A stretch of DNA of 38,600 nt from contig SFEJ01000022.1 of assembly GCA_004558035.1 (NCBI GenBank), positions 1-38,600 on the forward strand. The letters are read 5' to 3'. This document shows, in pieces, positions 16,149 to 25,447 of this stretch (positions within the stretch are counted from its first letter, which is position 1; each line of letters opens with the position of its first letter). The notes below the pieces were generated by a model. That model ran no database searches. It was not told where the DNA came from and worked only from the letters and a program-made list of their open reading frames with translations. The translations under genes and the position numbers were made by a program. Origin of the DNA: Opitutia bacterium. Lineage in GTDB: Bacteria > Verrucomicrobiota > Verrucomicrobiae > Opitutales > UBA953.

Positions 16149-17825
16149 ATGGCAGAAGAACAGTCGAACTCAGTCACCATCAACATTGACGGCAAGGACT
16201 ACAGCGTCGCCGCCAAACAGAATCTCATCGAGGCGGCGAAGAGCGTCGGAATCGAAATTCCGCACTATTGCTATCACCCGAAATTGCCGATGGCGGGAAC
16301 GTGTCGCATGTGCCTCGTCGAAATCGGCATGCCGATGCGCGACCGCGCGACGGGCGCGCCCGTGCTGAACGAAGACGGTTCGCCGAAAATCGGCTGGATG
16401 CCCAAGCCCGCCATCGCCTGCGGCACGACGGTTTCGCCGAATCTGCACGTCAAGACGAAGTCTCCCATGGTGACGACCAGCCGCGAGGGCGTGACGGAAT
16501 TTCTTCTCGCCAATCACCCGCTGGACTGCCCGATCTGCGATCAGGCGGGCGAATGCACGCTGCAGGCGTTTTCGTTCGCGTACGGCAAGGGGCGTTCCCG
16601 CTACCGCGACGACAAGAACGTGAAGCCGCGCGCCAAGAGCATCGGCCCGCGCGTCTCGCTCAACAACGAGCGCTGCGTGCTGTGTCGCCGCTGCGTCCGC
16701 TTCTGCCGCGACATTCTGAAGCGCCCCGTTCTCGGCGCCGTCCAGCGCGGCTCGATGACGCAGATCGACTGCTATCCGGGACAGGAGCTCGACGGGAACT
16801 ATTCGATGAACGTCGTCGATCTCTGCCCGGTCGGCGCGCTCACCAGCAAGGATTTCCGCTTCAAGATGCGCGTGTGGTTCCTGAAGCGCACAAAGAGCGT
16901 GTGCACGGAATCGAGCGTCGGCGTGAACACGACCGTCTGGTCCCGCGAAGGCAAGATCTACCGCATCACGCCGCGCCGCAACGACTGCGTGAACGACGCG
17001 TGGATGTCCGACTCCGGCCGCATGATCTACAAGACCGTGGACGACGCGAACCGCCTCGCGGGAACGCGCCGCGGGGAAAGCGCCGTCGAGTTCGAAGAGG
17101 CGGTCGACGCCGCGCGCGCGCTGCTTTCCGCGGGAACGCCGGCGTTCGTCGCTTCCGGCAGGATGAGCCTTGAAGAGCAGTGGGCGCTCAAGAAGCTCGC
17201 CGCGGCCTTCGGCGGTAAAGTTTATCTGGCGAAGACGCTCGACGCCAACGACGGCTTCCTCATTTCCGAGGACCGCACGCCGAACCGCCGCGGGGCGCTC
17301 GTCTCCGGGCTCGTGAAGGATTTCGAGTCGGCGGACGTCTCCGCGCTCGCCGCCGCCGTCGAAGCGGGCGAAGTCAAGACCGTCTTCGTCTGCGGCGAAG
17401 ATCTCCTCGAGCAGGGCTTCACGCAGAAGCAGCTGAAGAAGGCGGACGTCGTTTATCTCGGCACGCACAGGAACGCGACGGAGGCGGAGGCGACGGTCGT
17501 CTTCTCCGGCCGCACGGTGTTCGAAAAGACCGGCACCTTCGTCAACCAGCAGTTCCGCCTGCAGAAATTCGACGCCGCGATTCCCGGAATCGCGGGAACG
17601 CGCGACGAGCTCGACGTCTTCGCCGCGCTCGCCGCGGGCGGGAACGCCGCCGCGGACGCTTCCGTCGAAACGATCTGGATCGGGATGCGCCGCGAATGCC
17701 CCGCGCTCGCCGCGGTCGATTTCGCGAAGATTCCGGACGAGGGCGTGTTGCTCGACGCCGCGCCCTGGGCGAAAATCGCGTTCCCGGAAACGGGCTCGCT
17801 GCTCTACAAGCCGGCGACGAAATAA
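16149..17825 (+). CDS. nuoG: NADH-quinone oxidoreductase subunit G-like, short form
   Basis: The protein is 558 residues. The N-terminal 2Fe-2S ferredoxin fold has Cys41, 52, 55 and 91. The His-Cys3 cluster site (N5) is His123, Cys127, 130 and 136. The next 4Fe-4S site (N4) is Cys176, 179, 182 and 226. The following molybdopterin-oxidoreductase-like part is short, and the extra N7 cluster seen in E. coli cannot form: VCTESSVGVNTTVW has only one Cys. The subunit carries electrons from the NADH module toward quinone. It heads nuoG-nuoH-nuoI. The frame upstream has no Shine-Dalgarno-like sequence (TTTTCTCCC before the ATG). Confidence 0.9.
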   Translation: MAEEQSNSVTINIDGKDYSVAAKQNLIEAAKSVGIEIPHYCYHPKLPMAGTCRMCLVEIGMPMRDRATGAPVLNEDGSPKIGWMPKPAIACGTTVSPNLHVKTKSPMVTTSREGVTEFLLANHPLDCPICDQAGECTLQAFSFAYGKGRSRYRDDKNVKPRAKSIGPRVSLNNERCVLCRRCVRFCRDILKRPVLGAVQRGSMTQIDCYPGQELDGNYSMNVVDLCPVGALTSKDFRFKMRVWFLKRTKSVCTESSVGVNTTVWSREGKIYRITPRRNDCVNDAWMSDSGRMIYKTVDDANRLAGTRRGESAVEFEEAVDAARALLSAGTPAFVASGRMSLEEQWALKKLAAAFGGKVYLAKTLDANDGFLISEDRTPNRRGALVSGLVKDFESADVSALAAAVEAGEVKTVFVCGEDLLEQGFTQKQLKKADVVYLGTHRNATEAEATVVFSGRTVFEKTGTFVNQQFRLQKFDAAIPGIAGTRDELDVFAALAAGGNAAADASVETIWIGMRRECPALAAVDFAKIPDEGVLLDAAPWAKIAFPETGSLLYKPATK

Positions 17826-17846
17826 TTTTTCTCGGAGAAATTCACC

Positions 17847-19052
17847 ATGAACGAATTCGCAAAAGCCTTCATCGAGTGGTTCAACGGCACGGACACGTGC
17901 GTGCAGGATTGGCTCGGCATTCCGGACATTCCCGCGGGCGACGACGCCGTCGCCGTCACGGGCGCGGTCTTCAAGGCGATTTTCGCCGTCGCGCTCGTCC
18001 TCGTGATCATGGGCGGGTGTCTCTACACCGTGCTGCTTGAACGCAAGACGGCGGCGTGGGCGCAGGGCCGCGTCGGTCCCTGCCGCACGACGATGCCCTT
18101 CATCGCGGCGATTCCGGTCGTCGGCAAGGTGCTGACCTACTGCGGCTTCATCCAGCCGATCGCCGACGGCGGCAAGCTCTTCATGCGCCAGGAGCCGATG
18201 CCCGAGCACGTCAACAAGTTCTATTACTGCCTGGCGCCGTGCCTCGCGCTCGCGCCCGCGATTCTGACGATCGTGATGATGCCGTTCACGTCCTACGTCG
18301 ATCCGGAGACGGGCAAGGAGACGGCGCTGATGCTCTGCGACATGAATCCCGGCTTCGTCTTCGTGATGGCGGTCAGCTCGCTCGGCGTTTACGGCGTCGT
18401 GCTCGGCGGCTGGGCGTCCAATTCGAAGTATCCGTTCCTCGGCTCCGTCCGCGGGAGCGCGCAGCTGATTTCCTACGAGCTTTCGATGGTGCTCTCCGTG
18501 CTGCCCGTCGTGCTGCTCACGAGCGGCGATCCCGACGCGAATCCGCTCTCGCTCTTCGACATCGTCCGCGGGCAGAACGGGCTCTGGAACGTCGTGCTCG
18601 CGCCGCTTTCGGCGATTCTCTTCTTCGTCGCGCTCATGGCGGAAATGAACCGCCAGCCCTTCGACATGCCCGAATCCGAAACGGACACCGTCGGCGGCTT
18701 CCATACGGAATACGGCACGTTCAAGTTCGGTCTCTTCTTCACGGGCGAATACCTGCACATGATTCTCGGCTCGACGATGTTCTCGCTGTTCTTCCTCGGC
18801 GGCTGGCACGCGCTTCCGTTCCTGCCGACGCTCGGGCTCGACGGCGTTCCCGCGGCGATTCTCGGCGTCGTCTGCCTGCTCGTGAAGATCGTCTTCATGC
18901 TTTTCGTCATCATCTGGATCCGCTGGACGGTGCCGCGCTTCCGTTTCGACCAGGTGATGCGCGTCGGCTGGAAGCTGCTCCTGCCCTTCGCGATCGCCAA
19001 CCTCGTCGCCTATCTCGTCGGCTTCGGCGTGTGGGACGGTCTGCTGAAATAA
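17847..19052 (+). CDS. nuoH: NADH-quinone oxidoreductase subunit H
   Basis: The protein is 401 residues with about eight or nine membrane helices. NuoH hallmarks include LLERKTAAWAQGRVGPCRT, the quinone-site loop after GFIQPIADGGKLFMRQE, and EMNRQPFDMPESETDTVGGFHTEYG, which holds the conserved Glu residues of the E-channel. NuoH couples the peripheral arm to the proton-pumping membrane arm. It starts 21 bases after nuoG with GGAG upstream. The motif CGTTCCCG occurs only once in this gene, consistent with its high conservation. Confidence 0.97.
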   Translation: MNEFAKAFIEWFNGTDTCVQDWLGIPDIPAGDDAVAVTGAVFKAIFAVALVLVIMGGCLYTVLLERKTAAWAQGRVGPCRTTMPFIAAIPVVGKVLTYCGFIQPIADGGKLFMRQEPMPEHVNKFYYCLAPCLALAPAILTIVMMPFTSYVDPETGKETALMLCDMNPGFVFVMAVSSLGVYGVVLGGWASNSKYPFLGSVRGSAQLISYELSMVLSVLPVVLLTSGDPDANPLSLFDIVRGQNGLWNVVLAPLSAILFFVALMAEMNRQPFDMPESETDTVGGFHTEYGTFKFGLFFTGEYLHMILGSTMFSLFFLGGWHALPFLPTLGLDGVPAAILGVVCLLVKIVFMLFVIIWIRWTVPRFRFDQVMRVGWKLLLPFAIANLVAYLVGFGVWDGLLK

Positions 19053-19079
19053 CGTTCACGTACTGAAAGATTCAACGCA

Positions 19080-19631
19080 ATGGCTACGCAAAACATCAAG
19101 GTCGTCACCCGCAAGCCGCTCCGCTGGTGGGAAAAACTTTACATTCCGCAGGTGCTCGCGGGAATGAAGATCACGCTCGGCATCATGCTCCGCAAACCGG
19201 TCACGCTCAAGTATCCCGAAGAGCGTCCGAACATCCCGAAAGGCTATCGCGGCGTGCCGACGCTCGTCAAAGATCCTTCCGGACGCGAAAAATGCGTCTC
19301 CTGCCAGCTCTGCGAATTCGTTTGCCCTGCGAAGGCGATCCGCGTGACGCCCGGCGAAATCGATCCCGACGCGCCGCACGCCGACGTCGTCGAAAAGGCG
19401 CCCAAGGCTTTCGAGATCAACATGCTCCGCTGCATCTACTGCGGCATGTGCCAGGAAGTCTGCCCCGAAGAGGCGATCTGGCTGCAGAACGAGTATTCGC
19501 TCAACGGTTTTTCCCGCGCGTCGATGATTCACGACAAGGCGAAGCTCTACGAGCTCGGCGGCACGCTCCCGGACAAGATCCGCAAGTGGGACAGGAAGGC
19601 GGAAGTCCGCGCGCGCGCTTCCGCGCACTGA
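19080..19631 (+). CDS. nuoI: NADH-quinone oxidoreductase subunit I (2x 4Fe-4S)
   Basis: The protein is 183 residues. Two ferredoxin motifs, EKCVSCQLCEFVCPAKAI and LRCIYCGMCQEVCPEEAI, provide clusters N6a and N6b that deliver electrons to quinone. It starts 27 bases after nuoH and is the last gene of the block: a terminator follows and hisF is next. Subunits J-N and A-F are therefore elsewhere in the genome. Confidence 0.97.
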   Translation: MATQNIKVVTRKPLRWWEKLYIPQVLAGMKITLGIMLRKPVTLKYPEERPNIPKGYRGVPTLVKDPSGREKCVSCQLCEFVCPAKAIRVTPGEIDPDAPHADVVEKAPKAFEINMLRCIYCGMCQEVCPEEAIWLQNEYSLNGFSRASMIHDKAKLYELGGTLPDKIRKWDRKAEVRARASAH

Positions 19632-19655
19632 ACGCGTTCCCGCTCCGTTTTTCGG

Positions 19656-19693
19656 AAAATCCGCCGCCGGCTCGTTCCCGCGGCGGATTTTTT
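19656..19693 (+). terminator. Rho-independent terminator after nuoI
   Basis: AAAATCCGCCGC (19656-19667) pairs perfectly with GCGGCGGATTTT (19680-19691), with T continuing to 19693. The 12-base loop, which extends into the right stem, contains a copy of CGTTCCCG. It ends the nuoGHI transcript. Confidence 0.88.
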
Positions 19694-19772
19694 CGCGTCT
19701 GGGCGCGGGAAATAAAACCTTTTCGCGGGAAGGCGAATCGGGCATTATCGCGCTCACGATTTTTTTTGAAAA

Positions 19773-20534
19773 ATGCTTTCGGTCCGCATCATCCCCTGTC
19801 TCGACGTCAAAGCCGGGCGCGTCGTCAAAGGCGTGCAGTTCGAGTCGCTCCGCGACGCGGGCGATCCCGTGGACTGCGCGCGCGCCTACGAAAAACAGGG
19901 CGCGGACGAGCTGGTCTTTCTCGACATCACGGCGTCGTCCGACGGGCGCGCGATCATGCGCGACGTCGTCGAGCGCACCGCCGACCAGGTGTTCATGCCG
20001 CTCACGGTGGGCGGCGGGCTGCGCACGCTCGAGGACATCCGCGCGATGCTGAACGCGGGCGCGGACAAAGTTTCGCTGAACTCTTCGGCGATCGCCGCGC
20101 CGGAGCTCGTCTTCGACGCCGCGAAGAAATTCGGCAGCCAGTGCATCGTCGTCGCGATCGACGCGCGGCGCAATCCCGGCACGGATACGTGGCAGGTGTA
20201 TTCGCACGGCGGGCGGAAGCCCTGCGGGCTCGACGTCGTCGAGTGGGCGAAAAAAGTCGTCTCGCTCGGCGCGGGTGAAATCCTGCTCACGAGCATGGAC
20301 TGCGACGGCGTGAAGACGGGCTACGACCTGGAGCTGACGCGGCGCGTGAGCGAGAGTGTCGGCGTTCCCGTCATCGCCTCGGGCGGCGCGGGAACGCTCG
20401 ACCACCTCGTGGACGGCGTGAAGAAGGGCAAGGCGAGCGCGGTGCTCGCGGCGTCGATCTTCCATTTCGGGACGTATTCGATCCGCGAGGCGAAGGAAGC
20501 GATGCGCGCGGCGGGCGTTCCCGTGCGGCTGTGA
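19773..20534 (+). CDS. hisF: Imidazole glycerol phosphate synthase cyclase subunit (HisF)
   Basis: The protein is 253 residues, the exact family length. The catalytic pair Asp11 (IIPCLDV) and Asp130 (VVAIDARR) is present, as are phosphate-binding GGGLRT and ASGGAG. HisF uses ammonia from HisH to form imidazole glycerol phosphate and AICAR in histidine synthesis. No other his gene is nearby. It converges with the last gene of the T2SS operon, 19 bases apart. Confidence 0.98.
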   Translation: MLSVRIIPCLDVKAGRVVKGVQFESLRDAGDPVDCARAYEKQGADELVFLDITASSDGRAIMRDVVERTADQVFMPLTVGGGLRTLEDIRAMLNAGADKVSLNSSAIAAPELVFDAAKKFGSQCIVVAIDARRNPGTDTWQVYSHGGRKPCGLDVVEWAKKVVSLGAGEILLTSMDCDGVKTGYDLELTRRVSESVGVPVIASGGAGTLDHLVDGVKKGKASAVLAASIFHFGTYSIREAKEAMRAAGVPVRL

Positions 20535-20553
20535 TTCCCGCGCGTTCCCGCGG

Positions 20554-21147
20554 TCAGCGCGGGCGGTCGCCGCGATTGCCGCGCTGCTTCGTCTGCGCCT
20601 GATTCCTGTTCTCGGGCTGCGCGGGCGCCGTTCTCGTCGCCGGCGCGACGGGCTGCGCGCGTTGCGTCGCGTTCGTCTGCGTCGTCCGCCGCGGCGCGGG
20701 AACGTAGGTCGCGCCTTGGATCGCGAGCGGTTTTTCTTCCGGCGTCGCGAGCGGAATCAAGAGCCGCTCCGCGCCGACGCGCACGGCGAGCGTCCTGCGC
20801 CCGGCGTCGAAGCCTTCGACGAAAATCCCGGCGTCGTTCGCCTCCCGCGCGCCGAGCCAGAAACTGCGCTGCGCGGCGTCGTCGTAGAGTCCGAACGCGG
20901 TCTGCCCGGCGACGGTCAGCATGCCGACGAAGCGCAGCCGGCGCGACGCGGCGGGCGCGTTCCCGCCGCCGACCTTGTTTTTCGCGGTCGCCTTGAAGGG
21001 CGAATTTTTCACGAGCGCGGCGAAGGAATGCGCGGGAACGGCGGCGGTTTCGGCGCGCGTTTCCGCCGCGGCGTCCTCGGCGCGCGTCGCCGAGGCGAGC
21101 GCGCAGGCCGCGCCGACGAAAAGAATTTTTAGCGCGGCGTTCTTCAT
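20554..21147 (-). CDS. Periplasmic GspC/PilP-like protein at the end of the T2SS operon
   Basis: The 197-residue protein has a signal peptide (MKNAALKILFVGAACALASATRAED). Its start overlaps the gspD stop (ATGA), so it is coupled to the secretin. The centre, RRLRFVGMLTVAGQTAFGLYDD to AERLLIPLA, has the pattern of a homology-region domain as in GspC or PilP. That pattern is a short beta barrel (F-V-G, effector strand, G-x-V) that docks on the secretin N0 domain; this is inference from position and pattern. The C-terminal 60 residues are a Pro/Gln/Thr/Arg-rich tail with no clear fold. There is no PDZ domain and no transmembrane anchor beyond the signal, so it is not a standard GspC. Confidence 0.65.
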   Translation of the reverse strand: MKNAALKILFVGAACALASATRAEDAAAETRAETAAVPAHSFAALVKNSPFKATAKNKVGGGNAPAASRRLRFVGMLTVAGQTAFGLYDDAAQRSFWLGAREANDAGIFVEGFDAGRRTLAVRVGAERLLIPLATPEEKPLAIQGATYVPAPRRTTQTNATQRAQPVAPATRTAPAQPENRNQAQTKQRGNRGDRPR

Positions 21148-23486
21148 CGCGTGCCCTCCGTTTCCGCCGGAGTCTCGGTGCTTTCGGGCGTTCCCGCGTC
21201 GGCGGCTTCCGCCTTCGCCCGTTTTTCCGCGGCGAAGTCCGGATTCTCCAGCTGCGGGAAGCGTCCCGTCTCGATGAAGGCGCGGGCGTCATCGCGGGTG
21301 AGCGCCTCGTCGCGCACGCCGAGCGTCTTTTCTTCGGCGGCGTCGGTGATGACGAAGGGGCGCAGGAAGACGATGAGCTCGCGCCGCGTCGAGGAATACG
21401 TCTTCGGGCGGAACAGCGCGCCTATCAGCGGGATGTCGCCGAGAATGTAGACTTTGCCCTTGTTGGTCGTCTCGTCGAACGACTGCAGACCGGCGAGCGC
21501 GATCGTCTCGCGGTCCCTGATGCTGATGTAGGACGTTGCGCGGCGCGAGGAGATGAGCGGCTGCTCGTTCCCGTCGATGCTCGTCGTGCCGATGATGTTG
21601 TCGATTTTCTGCGAGACGTCGATCTGCACCGTGCCGTTCGAGCCGATGCGCGGCGTGACTTCGAGTTCGAGACCGATGTCCTTGTAAGTGACCTGCGACG
21701 ACGTGTTCATGCTCGTCGAATCCGTCGTCGAACCCGTGATGACGGGGCGCTGTTCGCTGATGACGATCTGCGCGCTCTTGTTGTGCATCGTCATGATCGT
21801 CGGAGAGGAAAGCACCTTCACGCGCGAGTCCGTCTTCGCCTGATTGAAGACCATTTCGAAGGCGAGGTCGCGCAGCGAGCCCTCCATCGAGAACGCGCCG
21901 TTGGGCGCGCCCGCCGCGAGCCGGTAATTGCCCGCGAGCGTGTTCGTCGTTCCCGTCGGCGAGAGCTTGTAGCCGAAGCCGAGCGTGTTCAGCCCGCTGA
22001 CGTCGCTGTCCGAAAGCAGCACCTCGACGATGATCGCCTCGATGCGGACCTGCGGAAGCGGAATGTCGATCTTTTCGACGACGTCCGCGATCTGGCGGAT
22101 GTCGCTGTTCGTTCCGATGACGATGACGGAGTTGGCCCGCGTGTCGCCGATGATCGTCAGGTAATCCGAAAAGCGCTGCGTGTCGGAGGCGTTCTCCGCC
22201 GTCGTCGCGGGAACGCCGTCGCCGCTCCCGCGCGGCGCGGAGACGACGTCGTAGGTTCCGTCCGCGGAGTCCGCGCTCCCGTCCGCGCCTTCCGCCGAAT
22301 AACGCCGCGCGGAAGCGCTCCCGCCGGAGGCGGACGACGACGAGGAAGACGAGGACGACGTTCCCGTCGAAGAGGAGCCGTTCCCGATGATCGTCACCGA
22401 AGCGGTCTTGTTCTGCCCGGACACGTTCGGTCGCGAGCCTTCGATGACGCCCTTGAGCGCGTCGGCGACGTCGTCCGCGTCCGCGTGCTTCAGCGGGAAG
22501 ACCGCGCTGCGCGTGAGCGGGACGGTCTCGACGTCGAGCCGCCCGACGAGCGAGTCGATGAAATCCTTGTTCGCCGTGCTGGTGACGATGAGCAGCTGAT
22601 TCGTCGTGTCGTTCGCGGAAAAACCGACTTCGCCCTGCAGCAGATTCTTCATGCCGCCCTGCTGCAGCGCCTGCAGCTGTTTGACGATTTCGGACGCCTT
22701 GACGTTTTTGAGATTGTAGAAAAGCACCTGGCCGGGAACGTCGAGGCTGCCGACGAGGCGCTCGAGCCGCTGGACGTTGGTGAGCGAATCCGTGACGAGG
22801 ATGGAGTTCGCCGCCGGCATCGAAAGCAGCGAGCCGCCGCGGTGGTGCGTTACCATTCCGCGCATGAGCGGCTCGACGTTCGCGACGTTGACGTTTCTGA
22901 AGCGGAAGAGGCGCGCGACGGAACGCTCGCTCGCGGGCAGGTCCGCGACGGAATCGACGTAGAGCGGCGGCGCCTCCGAAGTCGCGTAGCCGGCGACGAC
23001 GGCCTTCAGGAAATCCTCGCCTTCGGGAATGACCGAGACGCCGTTGAGGGCGAGCAGCGATTCGAGCGCGACGATCGCCTTGTCCGTCGCGATGGGGCCG
23101 CGCGAGTCGAAGTTGATGCGCAGCACGGGAAGCGCCTGGCTGCGGATGACGCTCTTGCCCGTGAGCCGTTCGAGCAGGTCGAAGACCTGCGGCGCCGGAG
23201 AATCGACGATGAGGAGGCGCTCGATGAGCCGCGGTTTTTCGCCCTCGGGCGTTCCCGCGGGAGCGGCTTCGACGAACTTCACCGCAATCGGCTCGTTGTT
23301 CGCGGGCGTCTGCCCGGCGACGGCGCGTCCGGCGGGAACGGGCGTCGCGCCCGCGCGCGTCGTGTTCGCCTGAATCGTGCGGCGGACGGGAACGGCCGGC
23401 GCCTGCTGTTGCGCGTCCGCGGGAACGCCGGCGGAAAGGGCGGCGAATAACGCCGCGGCGAAAAGAAAATGCGGGGAAGTCTTCAT
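21144..23486 (-). CDS. gspD: Type II secretion system secretin (GspD)
   Basis: The protein is 780 residues with a cleavable signal peptide ending near ADAQ. The N-terminal N0-N3 ring domains contain NVNVANVEPLMRGMV and FYNLKNVKASEIVKQLQAL repeats. A Ser/Gly-rich loop (a run of nine Ser) interrupts the third domain. The C-terminal secretin barrel has VRIEAIIVEVLLSD, VKVLSSPTIMTMHNKSAQIVI, and REIALAGL-like RETIALAGL with IPLIGALFR. It forms the outer-membrane channel for folded exoproteins. A basic/Glu-rich tail follows. It is encoded after gspM, unlike the usual C-D-E-F order. Confidence 0.96.
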   Translation of the reverse strand: MKTSPHFLFAAALFAALSAGVPADAQQQAPAVPVRRTIQANTTRAGATPVPAGRAVAGQTPANNEPIAVKFVEAAPAGTPEGEKPRLIERLLIVDSPAPQVFDLLERLTGKSVIRSQALPVLRINFDSRGPIATDKAIVALESLLALNGVSVIPEGEDFLKAVVAGYATSEAPPLYVDSVADLPASERSVARLFRFRNVNVANVEPLMRGMVTHHRGGSLLSMPAANSILVTDSLTNVQRLERLVGSLDVPGQVLFYNLKNVKASEIVKQLQALQQGGMKNLLQGEVGFSANDTTNQLLIVTSTANKDFIDSLVGRLDVETVPLTRSAVFPLKHADADDVADALKGVIEGSRPNVSGQNKTASVTIIGNGSSSTGTSSSSSSSSSASGGSASARRYSAEGADGSADSADGTYDVVSAPRGSGDGVPATTAENASDTQRFSDYLTIIGDTRANSVIVIGTNSDIRQIADVVEKIDIPLPQVRIEAIIVEVLLSDSDVSGLNTLGFGYKLSPTGTTNTLAGNYRLAAGAPNGAFSMEGSLRDLAFEMVFNQAKTDSRVKVLSSPTIMTMHNKSAQIVISEQRPVITGSTTDSTSMNTSSQVTYKDIGLELEVTPRIGSNGTVQIDVSQKIDNIIGTTSIDGNEQPLISSRRATSYISIRDRETIALAGLQSFDETTNKGKVYILGDIPLIGALFRPKTYSSTRRELIVFLRPFVITDAAEEKTLGVRDEALTRDDARAFIETGRFPQLENPDFAAEKRAKAEAADAGTPESTETPAETEGTR

Positions 23487-23498
23487 GACGGAAATTTT

Positions 23499-24092
23499 TC
23501 AGCGGAGGGTTTTCTGCGTGGAGGGCTGCAACTGGAACGAAGTGATTTCATAGCTCGCGGTGAGCGTGAGCCCGTCGGAGCCCGAAGGCTGAAAGCGCGC
23601 CTCGGTCACGGCGACGGAAGGAAATTCGTTGGAGATGCGCTCGTCGAATTCGATGAGCTTTTCCAACGGCGCGTTGCGCAGCGTGATGCGCACGGTGACG
23701 ACGTCGAACGGCGCCCGGTCCTTCGAGACGGGACGCGAGCTCTCCGGCTTCAGTCCGAGATCGGCGCCGAGCTCGCCGACGACGGAAAGCAGATCCGTGC
23801 CCGAGACGTCGGCGTTCCCGCGAAGCTCGCGCGCCTTTTCCGCGAGGCGCGCGCGGATGATTTCGCGCGTGCCCAGGACGAGCGCGTTCTGCTCCGAAGC
23901 GCGCAGAGCCGCGTCGTTCGTCCCGATTTCCGCGCGGAACGCGGAGACGAGCCCGCCCGCCCAGACGACGAGCGCCGCCGCCGCGAGCAGCAGAAGCAGA
24001 GCGCGCTCGCGGATGCTGAACGCGCGACCGCGGAGGCGCGCGCGCGCCGCGGCGAGCAGGAGCTTCGTTCTTGCACGTAATGGAATTTTCAT
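23499..24092 (-). CDS. gspM: GspM-like inner-membrane T2SS protein
   Basis: The 197-residue protein starts MKIPLRARTK; the ATG overlaps the stop of the upstream gene (ATGA). It has a short basic cytoplasmic N-terminus, one membrane helix (ALLLLLAAAALVVWAGGLVSAF, about 29-50), a coiled stretch, then a ferredoxin-like periplasmic domain (DVVTVRITLRNAPLEKLIEFDERI). This is the GspM/PilO layout, and the position after the GspL-like gene supports it. Sequence conservation in this family is low, so the name rests on architecture and order. Confidence 0.8.
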   Translation of the reverse strand: MKIPLRARTKLLLAAARARLRGRAFSIRERALLLLLAAAALVVWAGGLVSAFRAEIGTNDAALRASEQNALVLGTREIIRARLAEKARELRGNADVSGTDLLSVVGELGADLGLKPESSRPVSKDRAPFDVVTVRITLRNAPLEKLIEFDERISNEFPSVAVTEARFQPSGSDGLTLTASYEITSFQLQPSTQKTLR

Positions 24093-25420
24093 GACGCGGA
24101 TTCTCCGTTTTCGGGTTCGTGTTCGGGCGCTTCCGCGGCTTCCGGCGGCGGAGCGTCGTCCGTTTCCGCGGCGGCGGGAACGGGATTTTCCCGCTCCGCG
24201 TAGAAATCGAGCTTGTCGAGCTCCGCCTTCACGGGAATGCAGCGCAGCGAAAAACTCGCGCCGTTCGCCGCCATGTTCGCGGAAAAGCTGACGTCGCGGA
24301 AAAGCCCGCACGCGCGCAGATTCTTTTCGAACTCGTTGGCGAGCGCGATGCTTTCCGCCGTGCCGTTCGCGGAGAGCGTTCCCGCCGTGCCGTCGCCGGA
24401 AAAGCCGGAGAGACCGACGCCTTCGGGGCGCTGCGCGTTGAGCGCGGCGACGGCGCGCATCGCCTGCAGTTTGTTCGCCTGGATTTCGGAAATCTTTTCG
24501 ATCAGCGCCGCGCGTTCGCGGATTTCGCGCACCTGCGGGCGCTGCGCGGCTTCCGCCTCGACGTTGGCGGCGACGTGCGCGCGGAAGCCCAGGAAGGCGA
24601 GCTGCGTGGCGCAGAGCAGGGCGGCGGCGACGGCGAGCGCGCGCGTCGCCCGGCGGCACAGGGCGGCGGCGCGGCGTTCCCGGCGTTCCCGCGCGAGCGT
24701 CTCCGCGTCGCGCACGTCCGCGAGCCAGAGCGATTCGTCGGCGGTCGAGAACGCGAGCGTCCGCGCGGCGGGAACGGCGCTCCCGTCCTCGCGCAGGCGG
24801 AGCAAGCGGATTTCTCCCGCGCCTTTTTTCGCGTCGAAAATCTGTTCCGAGGGCATGAAGACGTCGGGGCTTTCCTCTGCGCCGTCGTCGCCGATTTCCT
24901 TGCGCAGGGCGTCGCGCGCGGCGAAGAGCGCGGCGCGGAAGGCGGCGTCGTCGCGCCCGCCGCGTTCGAGCGGGACGGAGCGGGCGCGTGTCGGGAACGC
25001 GTTGTCGGGATCGAGCCGCACGGCTGTCAGCTCCGTTTCGGTCGCGAACCATTCGCGGCGCGGGCGCGTCGCGCCGTCGTTCCCGCGGAGCGCGAAGAGC
25101 GGCAGCGCGTGCAGCGATTTCGCGGGCATTTCCGCGAGAAAGGCGCGGGCGCGTTCGCGCGCGGCGGCGTAGCAGAGCAGGGCGTTCCCGCGCGGCGCGA
25201 AGCGGAATCCGGAAAGCAGCTGCTCCGGCGGAACGGGGGCCGCCGCCTCAAGGTGCAGCGCGACCTGTTCACGTAGCGCTTCCGGCGTCGCCGCGGGATC
25301 CGCGGGCACGTTTTCGACGAAGAAGAGCCACGAAGGCAGCAGAAAAATCGGCGACGGCGCGGCGTTTTTTTCGGGAGGCGGCTGATGGGAAGAGGCGGTT
25401 TTCACGGCGGGAGATTTCAT
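24089..25420 (-). CDS. gspL: GspL-like T2SS protein (PilM/PilN-type bitopic)
   Basis: The protein is 443 residues. The N-terminal 240 or so residues are cytoplasmic and actin-like in predicted layout, with weak conservation. A single membrane helix lies at about 258-280 (ALAVAAALLCATQLAFLGF). The periplasmic part begins with a coiled coil (EAEAAQRPQVREIRERAALIEKISEIQANKLQAM) and a PilN-like domain. The C-terminus is Pro/Glu-rich. GspL links the secretion ATPase to the pseudopilus. The start follows gspK by 27 bases and the stop overlaps gspM. Assignment is by architecture and operon order. Confidence 0.78.
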   Translation of the reverse strand: MKSPAVKTASSHQPPPEKNAAPSPIFLLPSWLFFVENVPADPAATPEALREQVALHLEAAAPVPPEQLLSGFRFAPRGNALLCYAAARERARAFLAEMPAKSLHALPLFALRGNDGATRPRREWFATETELTAVRLDPDNAFPTRARSVPLERGGRDDAAFRAALFAARDALRKEIGDDGAEESPDVFMPSEQIFDAKKGAGEIRLLRLREDGSAVPAARTLAFSTADESLWLADVRDAETLARERRERRAAALCRRATRALAVAAALLCATQLAFLGFRAHVAANVEAEAAQRPQVREIRERAALIEKISEIQANKLQAMRAVAALNAQRPEGVGLSGFSGDGTAGTLSANGTAESIALANEFEKNLRACGLFRDVSFSANMAANGASFSLRCIPVKAELDKLDFYAERENPVPAAAETDDAPPPEAAEAPEHEPENGESAS

Positions 25421-25447
25421 GTTGAACGCGAAAAGCGGGAAAAGGTT

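Noticed and set aside
16170..18809. An 879-codon open frame on the minus strand opposite nuoG and nuoH
   Set aside because: Composition artefact of high GC3; nuoG and nuoH on plus have unmistakable motifs.
21783..23450. A 555-codon plus-strand frame opposite gspD
   Set aside because: Shadow of the secretin gene; Arg/Asp/Val-rich without motifs.
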